From a virus: 38,778 bases of DNA. The translations under genes were made by a program, and so were the position numbers. Under the pieces are notes generated by a model that was not told where the DNA came from, made no database searches, and saw only the letters and a program-made list of their open reading frames with translations. The stretch is taken from positions 1 to 38,778 of IMG/VR virus record IMGVR_UViG_3300044611_000135. One strand, written 5' to 3'. Shown here piece after piece: positions 24,850-32,027 of this stretch; within the stretch, counting starts at the first letter, position 1, and each line of letters starts with the position of its first letter.

Positions 24850-25241
24850 TACGCCTCATTTAATTTATTATAGATAGCCTCTAATGCTCCACTTGTATCA
24901 TATTGCATCATTCGGTAAACAACATTTGCAGGGTTAACTTGGTCTAATCCAGGCATAGCACCAAGATTTGGTCCAGGTCCTTCACCCCAACTAGAACCAT
25001 AAGAAATTGGTTGATTAGGTAATTGTGTTGGTTCAGTTAATGAAACAATTGATGGCAACTTTTGCTCAACCATTTCTGGTGTACCAGCCATAGGTGCTGC
25101 AGTTTGTTGAGTATAAGTTGCTTCACCCTCACCATAAGGAAGTCCAGAGATATATCTAGCGGGTTGGTTAGAAACATTTAGGTCGGTTCTTTCCGACATT
25201 GGACCTACACCAGATACTTTTTCTCTAATTAACTCTGCCAT
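24849..25241 (-). CDS. Small Pro/Gly-rich protein, 130 aa
   Basis: Good ribosome site (AGGAG) before ATG 25241. It is rich in Pro, Gly, Gln and Thr through most of its length (GEGEATYTQQTAAPMAG, SWGEGPGPNLGAMPGLD), with a short C-terminal helix (NVVYRMMQYDTSGALEAIYNKL). It is probably disordered with one docking helix. Placed between the Ntn hydrolase and the giant protein, it might be a scaffold-like or protease-substrate protein. No family recognised. Confidence 0.65.
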   Translation of the reverse strand: MAELIREKVSGVGPMSERTDLNVSNQPARYISGLPYGEGEATYTQQTAAPMAGTPEMVEQKLPSIVSLTEPTQLPNQPISYGSSWGEGPGPNLGAMPGLDQVNPANVVYRMMQYDTSGALEAIYNKLNEA

Positions 25242-25249
25242 TTTTTCTC

Positions 25250-25819
25250 CTACTTAGTAAATTGCGTTTTTACATTAACTGGTCCGCCACACCAAATGTT
25301 ATATTGAATTGCTATATTAACTGCTTTTTTAGCAGCGCTTGATGCTTTAGCGTGTGTTTTTGTTTCAGATTCTATTGCTGCTAGTGCACCAAGGGCTAAA
25401 CCCCCACCTGCACCTATTCCGTATAAACCTTTATCATCTCGCATAAATCCATAGTCATCACTAACTTGATATAACTTTCCATTAAAACAAACTAAAGCAT
25501 CCCAACCAGAATCATCATCATTTTTATTCTTAGGTGCTGGTTCATAACCTGCTTCAGTTAAAGTTTGCTTTATAGATGGCAATACTCTAATCATCATAAA
25601 TCTATCTGGGTCTTGCGTTTTAATTACTTTAGGTGGTTGCCATAAGTTATTAAGGATATCTCCTGCTATAGCATCTCCTGCTACTGCAACTAAATACTCA
25701 TTAACTTTAACTATCTTTTCACAACCTTTTGCTACATATGGTTTGTCTACATATGTAGTCATTGAATCGGCTGCTAACACAGCCCATCCTTTTCCTTGTA
25801 TGCCAACTATTGCTGTCAT
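25250..25819 (-). CDS. Proteasome-beta/HslV-like Ntn hydrolase, candidate head-maturation protease
   Basis: The protein starts M-T-AIVGIQGKGWAVLAADSMTT, matching the N-terminus of proteasome beta and HslV subunits. Removing Met exposes Thr as residue 1; Asp18 corresponds to Asp17 and Lys35 approximately to Lys33 of the catalytic set. The later GLYGIGAGGGLALGAL (about 131-146) and AAKKAVNIAIQYNIWCGGP (about 162-180) fit the conserved core. One oddity is GAGG where the family usually has GSGG, so the serine near the active site is replaced by Ala. At 189 residues it is family-sized. It lies between portal and scaffold, the usual place of a prohead protease, and no other protease gene is visible. 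Confidence 0.85.
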   Translation of the reverse strand: MTAIVGIQGKGWAVLAADSMTTYVDKPYVAKGCEKIVKVNEYLVAVAGDAIAGDILNNLWQPPKVIKTQDPDRFMMIRVLPSIKQTLTEAGYEPAPKNKNDDDSGWDALVCFNGKLYQVSDDYGFMRDDKGLYGIGAGGGLALGALAAIESETKTHAKASSAAKKAVNIAIQYNIWCGGPVNVKTQFTK

Positions 25820-25833
25820 TGTCCCCTCACAGA

Positions 25834-27585
25834 TTATCTACGTATTGCTGTCCTTGCGCTTGCGGTTCCTTCTCCACTAGCATTTAAACTAGCAAGTAAA
25901 GTTTGTAGTGAAGGTGCAGGAGAAGAAGGAGCGCCTCCTACTGAGGCACCAGCGGGAGCAGGGGACGGTTGCTCAACCATAGAAGGGGCTGCCTCAGCAG
26001 GAGGTAATTCTTCGGGAGTAAAGACTTCTTCAACAGCATCTTCAATTGCTACGCCTTTCTGGCGTGCCTTAATTACATCAGCAACTTTTTTAATAACAGC
26101 AGATGGGTCAGCACCTTGTACTGCCATCTGTGGAATTGCTTGAGTATAGGCTTGTAGAGACTGAACCAAAGATTTACGCATTTGCTCAATCTCAATTTTT
26201 TCTTGCTCTTGAGTTACGTTAATACCAAATGGTAACTCACGCATAGCAAGGTCTGTTGAAATTAATCCACCACCAAGGGCTTGCAACATAAAAATTAAAC
26301 CTTGTGCTGGATTTAAACCAGCCAACATACCATAGCGAACATCAGCAGAATAATCTTTTTTAATGTCTTTGCTTGGTCTATATGTAATTTGATATGGACT
26401 ACCAGCATCTACGCCACGAATAGTTTTTTCATAATCAAAGAATTTTTCATCTACTTCAAAACAAACAGAAATAACATCTCTTAATGCAGAAGCAAAGATA
26501 GCCTGAGCAGATTTGACTTGTGTATCAAAACCACCCATAAGGGCTTGAACGCCTTGTCCCGTAATAATGCTTGCATCAATGTTTCCAGTACGTCCCTCTG
26601 GATAACGGGTTCCAGTTCTAAGTTCTTGCTGTAGTAACGCTTGTTCAGTAAATGCTCCAGGTGGAATATTTAAATCAATACGGCGTACACCAGCAGGGTT
26701 TGCGGTGCGAATAACTGCATCGCCACCCATTTCAAGTTCATTAACATCAGAAGGTAAAACAATTGGTGCTTGTACAGATTTCTCTGCTGCTTCCATCGCA
26801 AGTAATGCGAACCTGTTGCGAAGCAACTGAATTCCAAGTACATCATCAAACTGTCCACGCATCTCACCATCAATAGATGGACGGCGTGCTACTACAACCA
26901 TCATTCTACCAATAGGATTTTTTGCCTGTGATAGAACTAAATTGTTACGCTCTGGTACATACAGAAGTGATTGTTGGTCATCATAATAACGAACAACCTC
27001 TAACTGATAATTCATATCTGACTTGTACATTTCTTTACCAAGCAAGATATGTGCATACTCAGGGAACTGTGATGCTAGTTCACCTGCTGCCATATAGTAG
27101 CGTTTTGCGAAGGCAATACAACGTCCATAGCGGTCAAACTCTGGGTAAGCGCCCACTGGGTTTTCTATACGGATACGCGGTAGCCCTGCTTCTTCGTCTA
27201 ATTCAATAATGAAAGGGACGAAACCAAAAGTGATGTATATGTCTGCACCTGTATACATCTGTACTTGTAAATCTGAATTAGCAAAATAATTTGTTGCAAT
27301 GCGAGTACGTGTGTCAGCAAACTTACGAGCACGGTCATTAGCCTGATTTGCAGCAGAACAATTTACTGAAGGCAATGGTGCCATAACCTCAGATAGGTCA
27401 CGGGCAACAATGTCAATAAAGTTCGCTACTACGTTAGCGTCTACGCCTTCTGGAAAAAATTCTGGATATACAGTTGAAATCTGTCCTTTACGAACAGCAA
27501 GTACATCTTGTTGGCGTGAGTCACGCTCTGCAGCACGTTCACGTAGATTTTCTACACGGGCTGAAATTTGTTCTATAGAGAGCAT
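25834..27585 (-). CDS. Portal protein
   Basis: The 583-residue protein lies directly after the terminase and has the expected composition: helical N-terminal region, FIDIVARDLSEVMAPLPSVNC, IENPVGAYPEFDRYGRCIAFAKRYY and the mixed central part with GQFDDVLGIQLLRNRFALLAMEA. The long C-terminal helix (QEQEKIEIEQMRKSLVQSLQAY) is followed by a Pro/Ala/Ser-rich tail (about 530-575). Portals form the dodecameric vertex for DNA entry and tail attachment. AGGAAG precedes the ATG. The spacing to the terminase gene is only a few bases. Confidence 0.85.
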   Translation of the reverse strand: MLSIEQISARVENLRERAAERDSRQQDVLAVRKGQISTVYPEFFPEGVDANVVANFIDIVARDLSEVMAPLPSVNCSAANQANDRARKFADTRTRIATNYFANSDLQVQMYTGADIYITFGFVPFIIELDEEAGLPRIRIENPVGAYPEFDRYGRCIAFAKRYYMAAGELASQFPEYAHILLGKEMYKSDMNYQLEVVRYYDDQQSLLYVPERNNLVLSQAKNPIGRMMVVVARRPSIDGEMRGQFDDVLGIQLLRNRFALLAMEAAEKSVQAPIVLPSDVNELEMGGDAVIRTANPAGVRRIDLNIPPGAFTEQALLQQELRTGTRYPEGRTGNIDASIITGQGVQALMGGFDTQVKSAQAIFASALRDVISVCFEVDEKFFDYEKTIRGVDAGSPYQITYRPSKDIKKDYSADVRYGMLAGLNPAQGLIFMLQALGGGLISTDLAMRELPFGINVTQEQEKIEIEQMRKSLVQSLQAYTQAIPQMAVQGADPSAVIKKVADVIKARQKGVAIEDAVEEVFTPEELPPAEAAPSMVEQPSPAPAGASVGGAPSSPAPSLQTLLASLNASGEGTASARTAIRR

Positions 27586-27592
27586 TTACTTC

Positions 27593-29482
27593 CTATCCAT
27601 AGGTCTGTTGCCATTGCTCTGCAATTGCATCGTCTAAGTTAACTGAGTATCTTTTTGCTACCTGAGCCCGAGTTGCCCACCGATTGTGAGCGTACCTTTG
27701 GACATAGGAATTTTGTTGCATAAATTCACGACATCTTAAAACACCAAACCACAGTGCCATAACGCAGTCAGTTTTACCTCTGCCATTAGGACGCCAGGTT
27801 AATAATTGTTGAACCAAAGCCTTAAGTCCTTCAGAACCTTCAGTGCTTGGTAACTCAATTATATTATTCTTTTGGTGCTTACCATTTGCCGTACTTCCAA
27901 ATAGCGGAGACATACCAGCAACACCAAAGTTTGTGTCCCATTTATTTTTGCCTGTGAAGTGTGAGTTTAACCTTACGCCGTAACCTGCTAACCACTGTTG
28001 TAAATCTGAGTCCAGTGCATATGCTTTTTGGTGAGCGTTAATTTCAACTCTTAGTTCTTGGGGTTTATACCTTTGAACAAATTCTTCAATTGCTTGTCGG
28101 ATTTTTTGTGGCGTAGGTTCTGCCATATCCATACAATCTAAAACATAAATCTTTCCATCGTGTCGGTTATAGGTCATAACAACAAACGCTGCACGACCAG
28201 CACCCATAGCAGGGTCAAATCCCACAACGGTATAACCTTCAACTTGACTTGGATGTCCAGCAGAACCTGGTCTCAAAGGACCACGCTTTCTCATCCCATT
28301 TATAGAACCCTGAACAAGTTCAGCGGGAAAAATGGAATCTTCTGTTACATCCTCTTGTTGATAAACCAATGCCCAAGTAGAGGGTGTTACCTCGCCTCGG
28401 CGCCGTGCTAGTGTCGGTCCATCCCACTTTGTGTAGAGTCCTTCTTCGTCAGGCGTCTCATCATCGCCATCCCACGGAGCGTCCGACTTTGCCCAAAGCG
28501 TAACCCAGTCCTTCGGCTTTTCTGCATACTCCAAAACAGCAGGCATACCCATATAAGTAAAAGGCGACCTACCACCAGACCAATGTTTCGGGTCACGTAG
28601 TTCTTTATAAAAATCATTTGGTGCAATTCTTGTCCCTACTACTAACAACTTACCATTTTTACCCAAACGGGTAATTACTTCTTTTTGTAACCAGTTAATC
28701 TGCTTGTCGTATTCGTGAGCGTTAGCAGTGGTTATACAGTCGTCCAAAATTATTAGGTCGGCACGGGCACCGTAAATTTGACCGCCCATACCGAGAGCCT
28801 GAATAGTCGGGTCTTTCTCAGATGAATTACGTGCATCGCTTCCCAAATAAACGGTGTCAACACGCCAGGTATCGGAATCTTCCTTCCATCCTCCCTCGGG
28901 TCCAAAAGTTGTTTGCAACTTCAACCAACGCGGGTGGCTTAACCTTTGTTTAATTGCGTACACGAATTCCCGTGCTTTGACTAGCGTCTTAGAAACTACG
29001 ATGATTCTGACATTAGGATTTAACGCGATGCGATATGTAGAGTAGTTCACCGTTACTACGGTGGACTTAGCGTGCTCAGGTGGCACATTTATAAGAAGAC
29101 GGTTTGGGTCGCCCTTCTCATAAATCATATTTTGGTGAAGCCAAGTTGGCTCGCGTCCCTCTAGTAGGTCAATCCAATCTTGATGGTGTGGAAAGACTCT
29201 TTGGTCCAAAAACATTTCTGAAAATTGTGGGAAGTCAATTTCATCCCTTGCTATCCCCAGAGCGGTTAGACTTCGTTCTTTAGAATCCTCTTTGGCTTGG
29301 GCTAAGTCAGTGGCAAACTTAGGGTCCCGCATACACCAAATTCGGATGGTGTCGGGTTGCTTACCCACCTCAGCCATCGCTTTGTGTGGCGTCCAACCCT
29401 CGGAGACAAGGGCTATTACTTTAGCCTTTGCCGATGCCATAGCCTCGGTCCTAGGGTTTTTACTACCCTTCTGAAAAGTCAC
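27593..29482 (-). CDS. Terminase large subunit with N-terminal HTH, about 629 aa
   Basis: The ATPase has a Walker A-like PPEHAKS (about residues 134-140 from the GTG start) and Walker B ADLIILDDC (about 241-249). The nuclease domain starts with VVGFDPAMGAG (about 420-430), containing its first metal aspartate. Residues about 15-65 (KAKVIALVSEGWTPHKAMAEVGKQPDTIRIW) look like the DNA-binding HTH usually found in small terminases, and no separate small subunit is visible. GTG 29482 is chosen because KNPRTEAM precedes the HTH as in related proteins; ATG 29440 or a GTG at 29581 are alternatives. It packages DNA into the prohead. Confidence 0.85.
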   Translation of the reverse strand: MTFQKGSKNPRTEAMASAKAKVIALVSEGWTPHKAMAEVGKQPDTIRIWCMRDPKFATDLAQAKEDSKERSLTALGIARDEIDFPQFSEMFLDQRVFPHHQDWIDLLEGREPTWLHQNMIYEKGDPNRLLINVPPEHAKSTVVTVNYSTYRIALNPNVRIIVVSKTLVKAREFVYAIKQRLSHPRWLKLQTTFGPEGGWKEDSDTWRVDTVYLGSDARNSSEKDPTIQALGMGGQIYGARADLIILDDCITTANAHEYDKQINWLQKEVITRLGKNGKLLVVGTRIAPNDFYKELRDPKHWSGGRSPFTYMGMPAVLEYAEKPKDWVTLWAKSDAPWDGDDETPDEEGLYTKWDGPTLARRRGEVTPSTWALVYQQEDVTEDSIFPAELVQGSINGMRKRGPLRPGSAGHPSQVEGYTVVGFDPAMGAGRAAFVVMTYNRHDGKIYVLDCMDMAEPTPQKIRQAIEEFVQRYKPQELRVEINAHQKAYALDSDLQQWLAGYGVRLNSHFTGKNKWDTNFGVAGMSPLFGSTANGKHQKNNIIELPSTEGSEGLKALVQQLLTWRPNGRGKTDCVMALWFGVLRCREFMQQNSYVQRYAHNRWATRAQVAKRYSVNLDDAIAEQWQQTYG

Positions 29483-29544
29483 AGAACTGTCCCATCTTAA
29501 AACTATATAGACAGTTAGTAACAGATAGTAGATACAGTCTGTAC

Positions 29545-29565
29545 GCAAAGTCCGAAAGACTTTGC
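29545..29565. other. Perfect 8-bp hairpin in the terminase leader
   Basis: GCAAAGTC and GACTTTGC are perfect inverted arms around the loop CGAAA (TTTCG on the minus strand). It is flanked by ACAGTCTGT (29534-29542) and ACTGTCTGT (29567-29575). If the late promoter starts near 29585, this lies in the 5' leader of the terminase message and may affect its translation or turnover. It could equally be a DNA-level binding element. Confidence 0.6.
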
Positions 29566-29591
29566 TACTGTCTGTGGGCACTTTGTGCCCC

Positions 29592-29621
29592 TATATAGTA
29601 TTAATCCGTTCAAACAGCCAA
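29592..29621 (-). promoter_or_regulatory. Candidate late promoter
   Basis: On the minus strand TTGGCT (29616-29621) and TATATA (29592-29597) are 18 bases apart and would start transcription near 29585, heading into the terminase gene. The -35 box overlaps a perfect palindrome, suggesting repression. A second CTATATAG octamer at 29503-29510 lacks a recognisable -35 and might be read by the phage sigma-like protein. No experimental support. Confidence 0.45.
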
Positions 29622-29634
29622 ACCGAACGGTTTG
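29619..29634. promoter_or_regulatory. Perfect 16-bp palindrome, putative operator
   Basis: CAAACCG and CGGTTTG are perfect inverted arms around AA (TT on the other strand). It overlaps the -35 of the candidate late promoter by three bases, a position from which a dimeric repressor or activator could control late transcription. A looser CCGTTC/GAACGG pair (29606-29611 and 29625-29630) overlaps it. Confidence 0.55.
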
Positions 29635-29928
29635 TTACCAAATTGTTATACAAATCACAGAATACAATATGACAAAATAGGACATATCAGTACAGAACAG
29701 GGGGCATAGGCTTTGTACTAGAAAATAGTTTTGGTAGTTACCTACAATACAGACCAGACAAATTAAACAGTCTGGGGTCTAAAGACCCCGCCTGCCTAAT
29801 TTGATGTCACTGTCTGTCCTGTTACAGCAGGCGCTGGACAGGAGACAGTCTCCCTCGCCCATAATAATACAGATACTGGGGCTCGGCTTATTAAATACAA
29901 AAACTAAAAGCCAACAGAATCTGTGGGT

Positions 29929-29991
29929 CATCCAGGCTGACTCAGGCACGCCGTGTCTAAAGCCACGCCCGTGCTAGTGAGTCATCAGGAT
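29929..29991. other. Long nested stem-loop
   Basis: TGACTCA (29938-29944) pairs with TGAGTCA (29978-29984). Inside lie GCACG/CGTGC and CGTG/CACG, and outside ATCC/GGAT, so a stem of four stacked segments can form around the loop TCTAAAGC. This is the strongest structure in the control region. It might be a cruciform at an origin, a transcription-blocking structure or part of an untranslated RNA. Confidence 0.6.
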
Positions 29992-30146
29992 TTACCTATT
30001 ATGGCTACGGGCATCAAGATGATACCCCATTTTTTCTGCTTATCAAGCAGAGCCAAATAGAACTTTTGCTGAATTTTTGCTGCCCAAAAATTACATCAAA
30101 ACTTACAATTTGTCTTTGTGCTTGACAATCATAAAAAACTTACCAC

Positions 30147-30227
30147 GCTGGGCGGAGCGTCCGCACTTCGTGCCGCCACTCCAGCCGCGGGGGCCTGGAT
30201 TGTCTAGCCCGTAGCGAACGGGCTTAG
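30147..30227 (+). other. GC-rich structured 5' leader of the early operon
   Basis: GCTGG/CCAGC (30147-30151, 30181-30185), GCGG/CCGC and GCAC/GTGC nest into one domain. AGCCCGT/ACGGGCT (30206-30212, 30218-30224) forms a second hairpin that ends about five bases before the AAGGAG ribosome site of the first early gene. The GC content is clearly higher than around it. It may control translation or protect the message. TTGACA lies at 30122-30127 but has no good -10 at normal spacing. Confidence 0.5.
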
Positions 30228-30241
30228 ATAAGGAGAAACAA

Positions 30242-30595
30242 ATGAACTACCCAAGCAATGGCATCTCAATCACAAATATGTGCTATCAATGCCAAGCGTT
30301 AACCGAACTATGTCCTGACTGTCTGGAACTACGAGACAGTCGTGACATTACGATTGCTCATCAGATTGTTGATGAAGGCAATCTCCAGTATAAGTTCGTC
30401 TGGTCTGTCATTCGTGAGGAGCCTTCGGGTCACGATTGGACCGACCGTAATTCTGAGTTCATTGAGCCAGTTGCTCAATTGGCTGACCGTATCTATGACC
30501 TAGATACCAGCCTCATAATTACCCCCGCTGAGACCATCTGTCAGGCTTGCCACTTGGTCTATAACAAGGCTACACACTGTCCTAATTGTAACTAA
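30242..30595 (+). CDS. Zinc-finger protein, first early gene, 117 aa
   Basis: AAGGAG seven bases before the ATG gives a strong start. Two cysteine clusters frame the protein: CYQCQALTELCPDCL (about residues 14-28) and CQACHLVYNKATHCPNCN at the extreme C-terminus. Each has two CxxC pairs, suggesting two zinc ribbons or one shared site. The middle contains YKFVWSVIREEPSGHDWTDRN. Being the first early gene behind a structured leader, it could be a host-takeover or regulatory factor. Family not recognised with certainty. Confidence 0.78.
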   Translation: MNYPSNGISITNMCYQCQALTELCPDCLELRDSRDITIAHQIVDEGNLQYKFVWSVIREEPSGHDWTDRNSEFIEPVAQLADRIYDLDTSLIITPAETICQACHLVYNKATHCPNCN

Positions 30596-30613
30596 CCATC
30601 TAACCAAGGGCTA

Positions 30614-30634
30614 CCCCCGTCCGAGTGACGGGGG
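30614..30634 (+). other. Strong intercistronic hairpin
   Basis: CCCCCGTC (30614-30621) pairs perfectly with GACGGGGG (30627-30634) around CGAGT. It is followed by an A-rich tract and the ribosome site of the next gene, not a T-run, so it is more likely an mRNA-stabilising or processing element than a terminator. Confidence 0.65.
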
Positions 30635-30661
30635 ATACGCCCCCAAAAAAGGAGAAAGAAA

Positions 30662-30982
30662 GTGAATACAGTTAACTCATTTACCTTCAATAATGCGTTA
30701 TTGAAGTCAGTCCGCGACTACGGCAATGTAGTCAAAGGTATCGTCCAATCCCGTCAGGTAGAATACCTACCAGATGGTTCAATCCGTTCACGCTTCATCG
30801 CTAGCCGTCAGGTTACGATTCAAGACCCTGCCATCATTGGTCAATTGCGTCCAATGATTGCCGACAACGCCGAGTTCGCCGTTAATCTTAGCGGTTACCT
30901 CACAACCACAGTTCGTGAGAACGCTGGTCAAACCAAGTGGTATGACAACCAAATTGTCACCGCGTTGGAGTTCGTCAAGTAG
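30662..30982 (+). CDS. Putative single-stranded DNA-binding (OB-fold) protein, 106 aa
   Basis: Starts at GTG 30662 behind AAGGAG at normal spacing. The arrangement of strands (YGNVVKGIVQSRQVEYLPDG, then RFIASRQVTIQD, then AEFAVNLSGYLTTTVRENAGQ and TKWYDNQIVTALEFVK) resembles an OB fold, and the last part looks like the SSB pattern 'v.G.L.t..w...G......ivv..iefv'. There is no acidic SSB C-terminal tail. Hairpin before and strong terminator after suggest a separately controlled, abundant transcript, as expected for an SSB. The call is structural inference. Confidence 0.55.
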   Translation: MNTVNSFTFNNALLKSVRDYGNVVKGIVQSRQVEYLPDGSIRSRFIASRQVTIQDPAIIGQLRPMIADNAEFAVNLSGYLTTTVRENAGQTKWYDNQIVTALEFVK

Positions 30983-30989
30983 TTCTTCA

Positions 30990-31035
30990 GGGCTAGTCAG
31001 GGCTTCGGCTCTGGCTAGCCCACTTAATTTTTTTT
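30990..31035 (+). terminator. Classic intrinsic terminator with UUCG loop
   Basis: GGGCTAGTCAGGGC (30990-31003) pairs over 14 bp (two G-U pairs) with GCTCTGGCTAGCCC (31008-31021). The loop is TTCG and the tail is ACTTAA followed by eight T residues (31028-31035). It ends the first two-gene early transcript, so the downstream genes need read-through or a new promoter. Confidence 0.9.
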
Positions 31036-31080
31036 GCCAGCGCCAGCGGTAATCCGCAGGAAAGGAACAGGGTTCAGGAT

Positions 31081-31233
31081 ATGTATTTAGATATGGGAAC
31101 AATTGTGGCTATATGTATTCTAATAGTCACACAGTTGGCTGTTTTATTATTGACTATGCGCTCAGCCTACAGGTGGGAGCGTCATTATTGGGATGTAGTT
31201 AGGCTATTAAAAATAGAAAGGGCTCAGAGATGA
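31081..31233 (+). CDS. Small single-span membrane protein, 50 aa
   Basis: This ORF starts at ATG 31081 and ends in an ATGA overlap with the next gene. A hydrophobic stretch IVAICILIVTQLAVLLLTM (about residues 8-26) is a clear membrane span, followed by a basic/aromatic tail (SAYRWERHYWDVVRLLKIERAQR). AGGG lies nine bases upstream. Candidate for an early membrane-acting protein; family unknown. Confidence 0.65.
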   Translation: MYLDMGTIVAICILIVTQLAVLLLTMRSAYRWERHYWDVVRLLKIERAQR

Positions 31234-31508
31234 AGACTATTTATATGACCAAGCGTTGCCCAGTGTGCTTCAAGGTAGGCTCAATCGCCGTAGAAGAACA
31301 CGAACTATTCACCTATCTCAGAGGTGAATATGTGGGCAGAGCATTTCAATCCTTGACAGCACCATTCAGGGAGCAGATAATTAGTGGTGTTCACCCTGAA
31401 TGTTGGCAAAAAATGTGGGGCGAAGAACGCGTCAACGAAAACATTGGAGACTACCGTGATGATGACGCAGACTATGACCGTATGAAGGAGGAAGGATGGT
31501 TGAAATAA
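31230..31508 (+). CDS. Zinc-finger protein of actinophage type, 92 aa
   Basis: The N-terminus MKTIYMTKRCPVCFKVGSIA has a CPVC pair; the segment AFQSLTAPFREQIISGVHPECWQKMWGE supplies a later H..C pair. The pattern 'CPvC...g.i.v......y..G...iq.a...l....rE.lisG.hp.CW..m' is widespread among actinobacteriophages. The acidic C-terminus (DDDADYDRMKEEGWLK) overlaps the next gene. Role unknown; zinc binding is probable. Confidence 0.8.
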   Translation: MKTIYMTKRCPVCFKVGSIAVEEHELFTYLRGEYVGRAFQSLTAPFREQIISGVHPECWQKMWGEERVNENIGDYRDDDADYDRMKEEGWLK

Positions 31509-31633
31509 AATACAAACTTCAGTATTGCTGGAGTTGTGATTCAGAAATTATGGTGAAAGTAACAGACCTTTCATCCAGAAACTATTGTTCAGCCTGCGCT
31601 TGGGCAAAGATAGGGGCAGTTCCTTATGAGTGA
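31496..31633 (+). CDS. Zinc-ribbon microprotein, 45 aa
   Basis: AAGGAGGAAGG lies just before ATG 31496, so translation is very likely. The protein MVEIKYKLQYCWSCDSEIMV continues to NYCSACAWAKIG: two CxxC pairs about 18 residues apart form a zinc ribbon. It overlaps both neighbours. Function unknown. Confidence 0.72.
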   Translation: MVEIKYKLQYCWSCDSEIMVKVTDLSSRNYCSACAWAKIGAVPYE

Positions 31634-31763
31634 ACCAAGACTAGAAGATGATGTCGCATACTACGGCGCAGAGATGTGCCCAAACTGCGAGTATAGGCAT
31701 AGTGCCGATGAAGAATGCGTAACTAATGACGAGCCAGACAGAATGTGGGGAGACGAGGACTAG
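31626..31763 (+). CDS. Acidic CxxC microprotein, 45 aa
   Basis: ATG 31626 lies inside the end of the previous gene. MSEPRLEDDVAYYGAEMCPN, then CEYRHSADEECVTNDEPDRM, gives cysteines at CPNC and a later C, plus a His, enough for a zinc site. The net charge is strongly acidic. GGGGCAG upstream is only a moderate ribosome site. The open frame ends two bases before the next start. Confidence 0.6.
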   Translation: MSEPRLEDDVAYYGAEMCPNCEYRHSADEECVTNDEPDRMWGDED

Positions 31764-31764
31764 T

Positions 31765-31932
31765 ATGAGAGACGAACAACTGCTACTAAACCTAGCCGAG
31801 ATAGCAACCTGGCTAGACAATCTTGCCTTAGAAGTAAACAAGATTAAAGAGATGGTTCAAGAAACAATAGTCGGAGCACCAGTATCACTAGATGCTTGGG
31901 ACAAAGTAGGAGAACAGATATGGAGCAACTAA
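31765..31932 (+). CDS. Hypothetical helical protein, 55 aa
   Basis: The ATG at 31765 has CGAGGA seven bases upstream; an earlier in-frame ATG at 31726 lies inside the previous gene and is unlikely. The sequence MRDEQLLLNLAEIATWLDNL continues to EVNKIKEMVQETIVGAPV, an amphipathic helix likely to form a coiled coil. No family known. Confidence 0.65.
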   Translation: MRDEQLLLNLAEIATWLDNLALEVNKIKEMVQETIVGAPVSLDAWDKVGEQIWSN

Positions 31933-32027
31933 ATGCAGTCGCTCAAGTTCCACACATCTCACCGCTCATCTCCTGGGCATACCTCCTTGCTATTGGATAT
32001 TTCCTATACAAAGGGATTATTAAATGA
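31920..32027 (+). CDS. Small membrane protein, 35 aa
   Basis: GTAGGAGAACAGAT directly precedes ATG 31920, a strong ribosome site. The product MEQLNAVAQVPHISPLISWA continues YLLAIGYFLYKGIIK: one short membrane span in the C-terminal half. Its stop overlaps the transglycosylase ATG as ATGA, so the two are translationally coupled. It may anchor, regulate or protect the transglycosylase. Confidence 0.65.
   Translation: MEQLNAVAQVPHISPLISWAYLLAIGYFLYKGIIK

Larger units (their letters stand above)
29534..29851. repeat. Cluster of ACAG/CTGT repeat elements
   Basis: ACTGTCTGT occurs exactly at 29567-29575 and 29809-29817. The related palindromic ACAGTCTGT is at 29534-29542, ACAGTCTGG at 29767-29775, and ACAGTCT at 29845-29851. 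Further ACAG and CTGT half-sites are scattered from 29483 to 29935. The spread and both orientations look like binding sites for a regulator or replication initiator. By-eye counts only, so chance clustering is not excluded. Confidence 0.45.
29483..30241. promoter_or_regulatory. Divergent control region between late and early operons
   Basis: About 760 bases without a convincing gene. It contains a candidate late promoter and palindrome (29592-29634), hairpins GGGCAC/GTGCCC (29576-29590), GCAAAGTC/GACTTTGC (29545-29565) and GGGGTC/GACCCC (29774-29789), repeated ACAG/CTGT motifs, a long nested stem-loop (29929-29991), a TCTGCTT/AAGCAGA hairpin (30035-30051), and a GC-rich leader before the first early gene. 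Such a hub could also hold the replication origin, but I see no DnaA-box cluster or simple iterons. Confidence 0.75.

Noticed and set aside
25796-26143. A 115-codon plus-strand ORF over the portal C-terminus
   Set aside because: Antisense of the Pro/Ala/Ser-rich portal tail; composition bias explains the open frame.
29483-29581. N-terminal extension of terminase to GTG 29581
   Set aside because: The added residues contain a hydrophobic, cysteine-containing stretch unlike terminase N-termini, and the region holds hairpins and promoter-like sequence. GTG 29482 is preferred.
29483-30241. CRISPR array, attachment site or integrase-linked att core in the control region
   Set aside because: The short motifs have no constant spacing or unique spacers, and no integrase or excisionase gene is in the genome.
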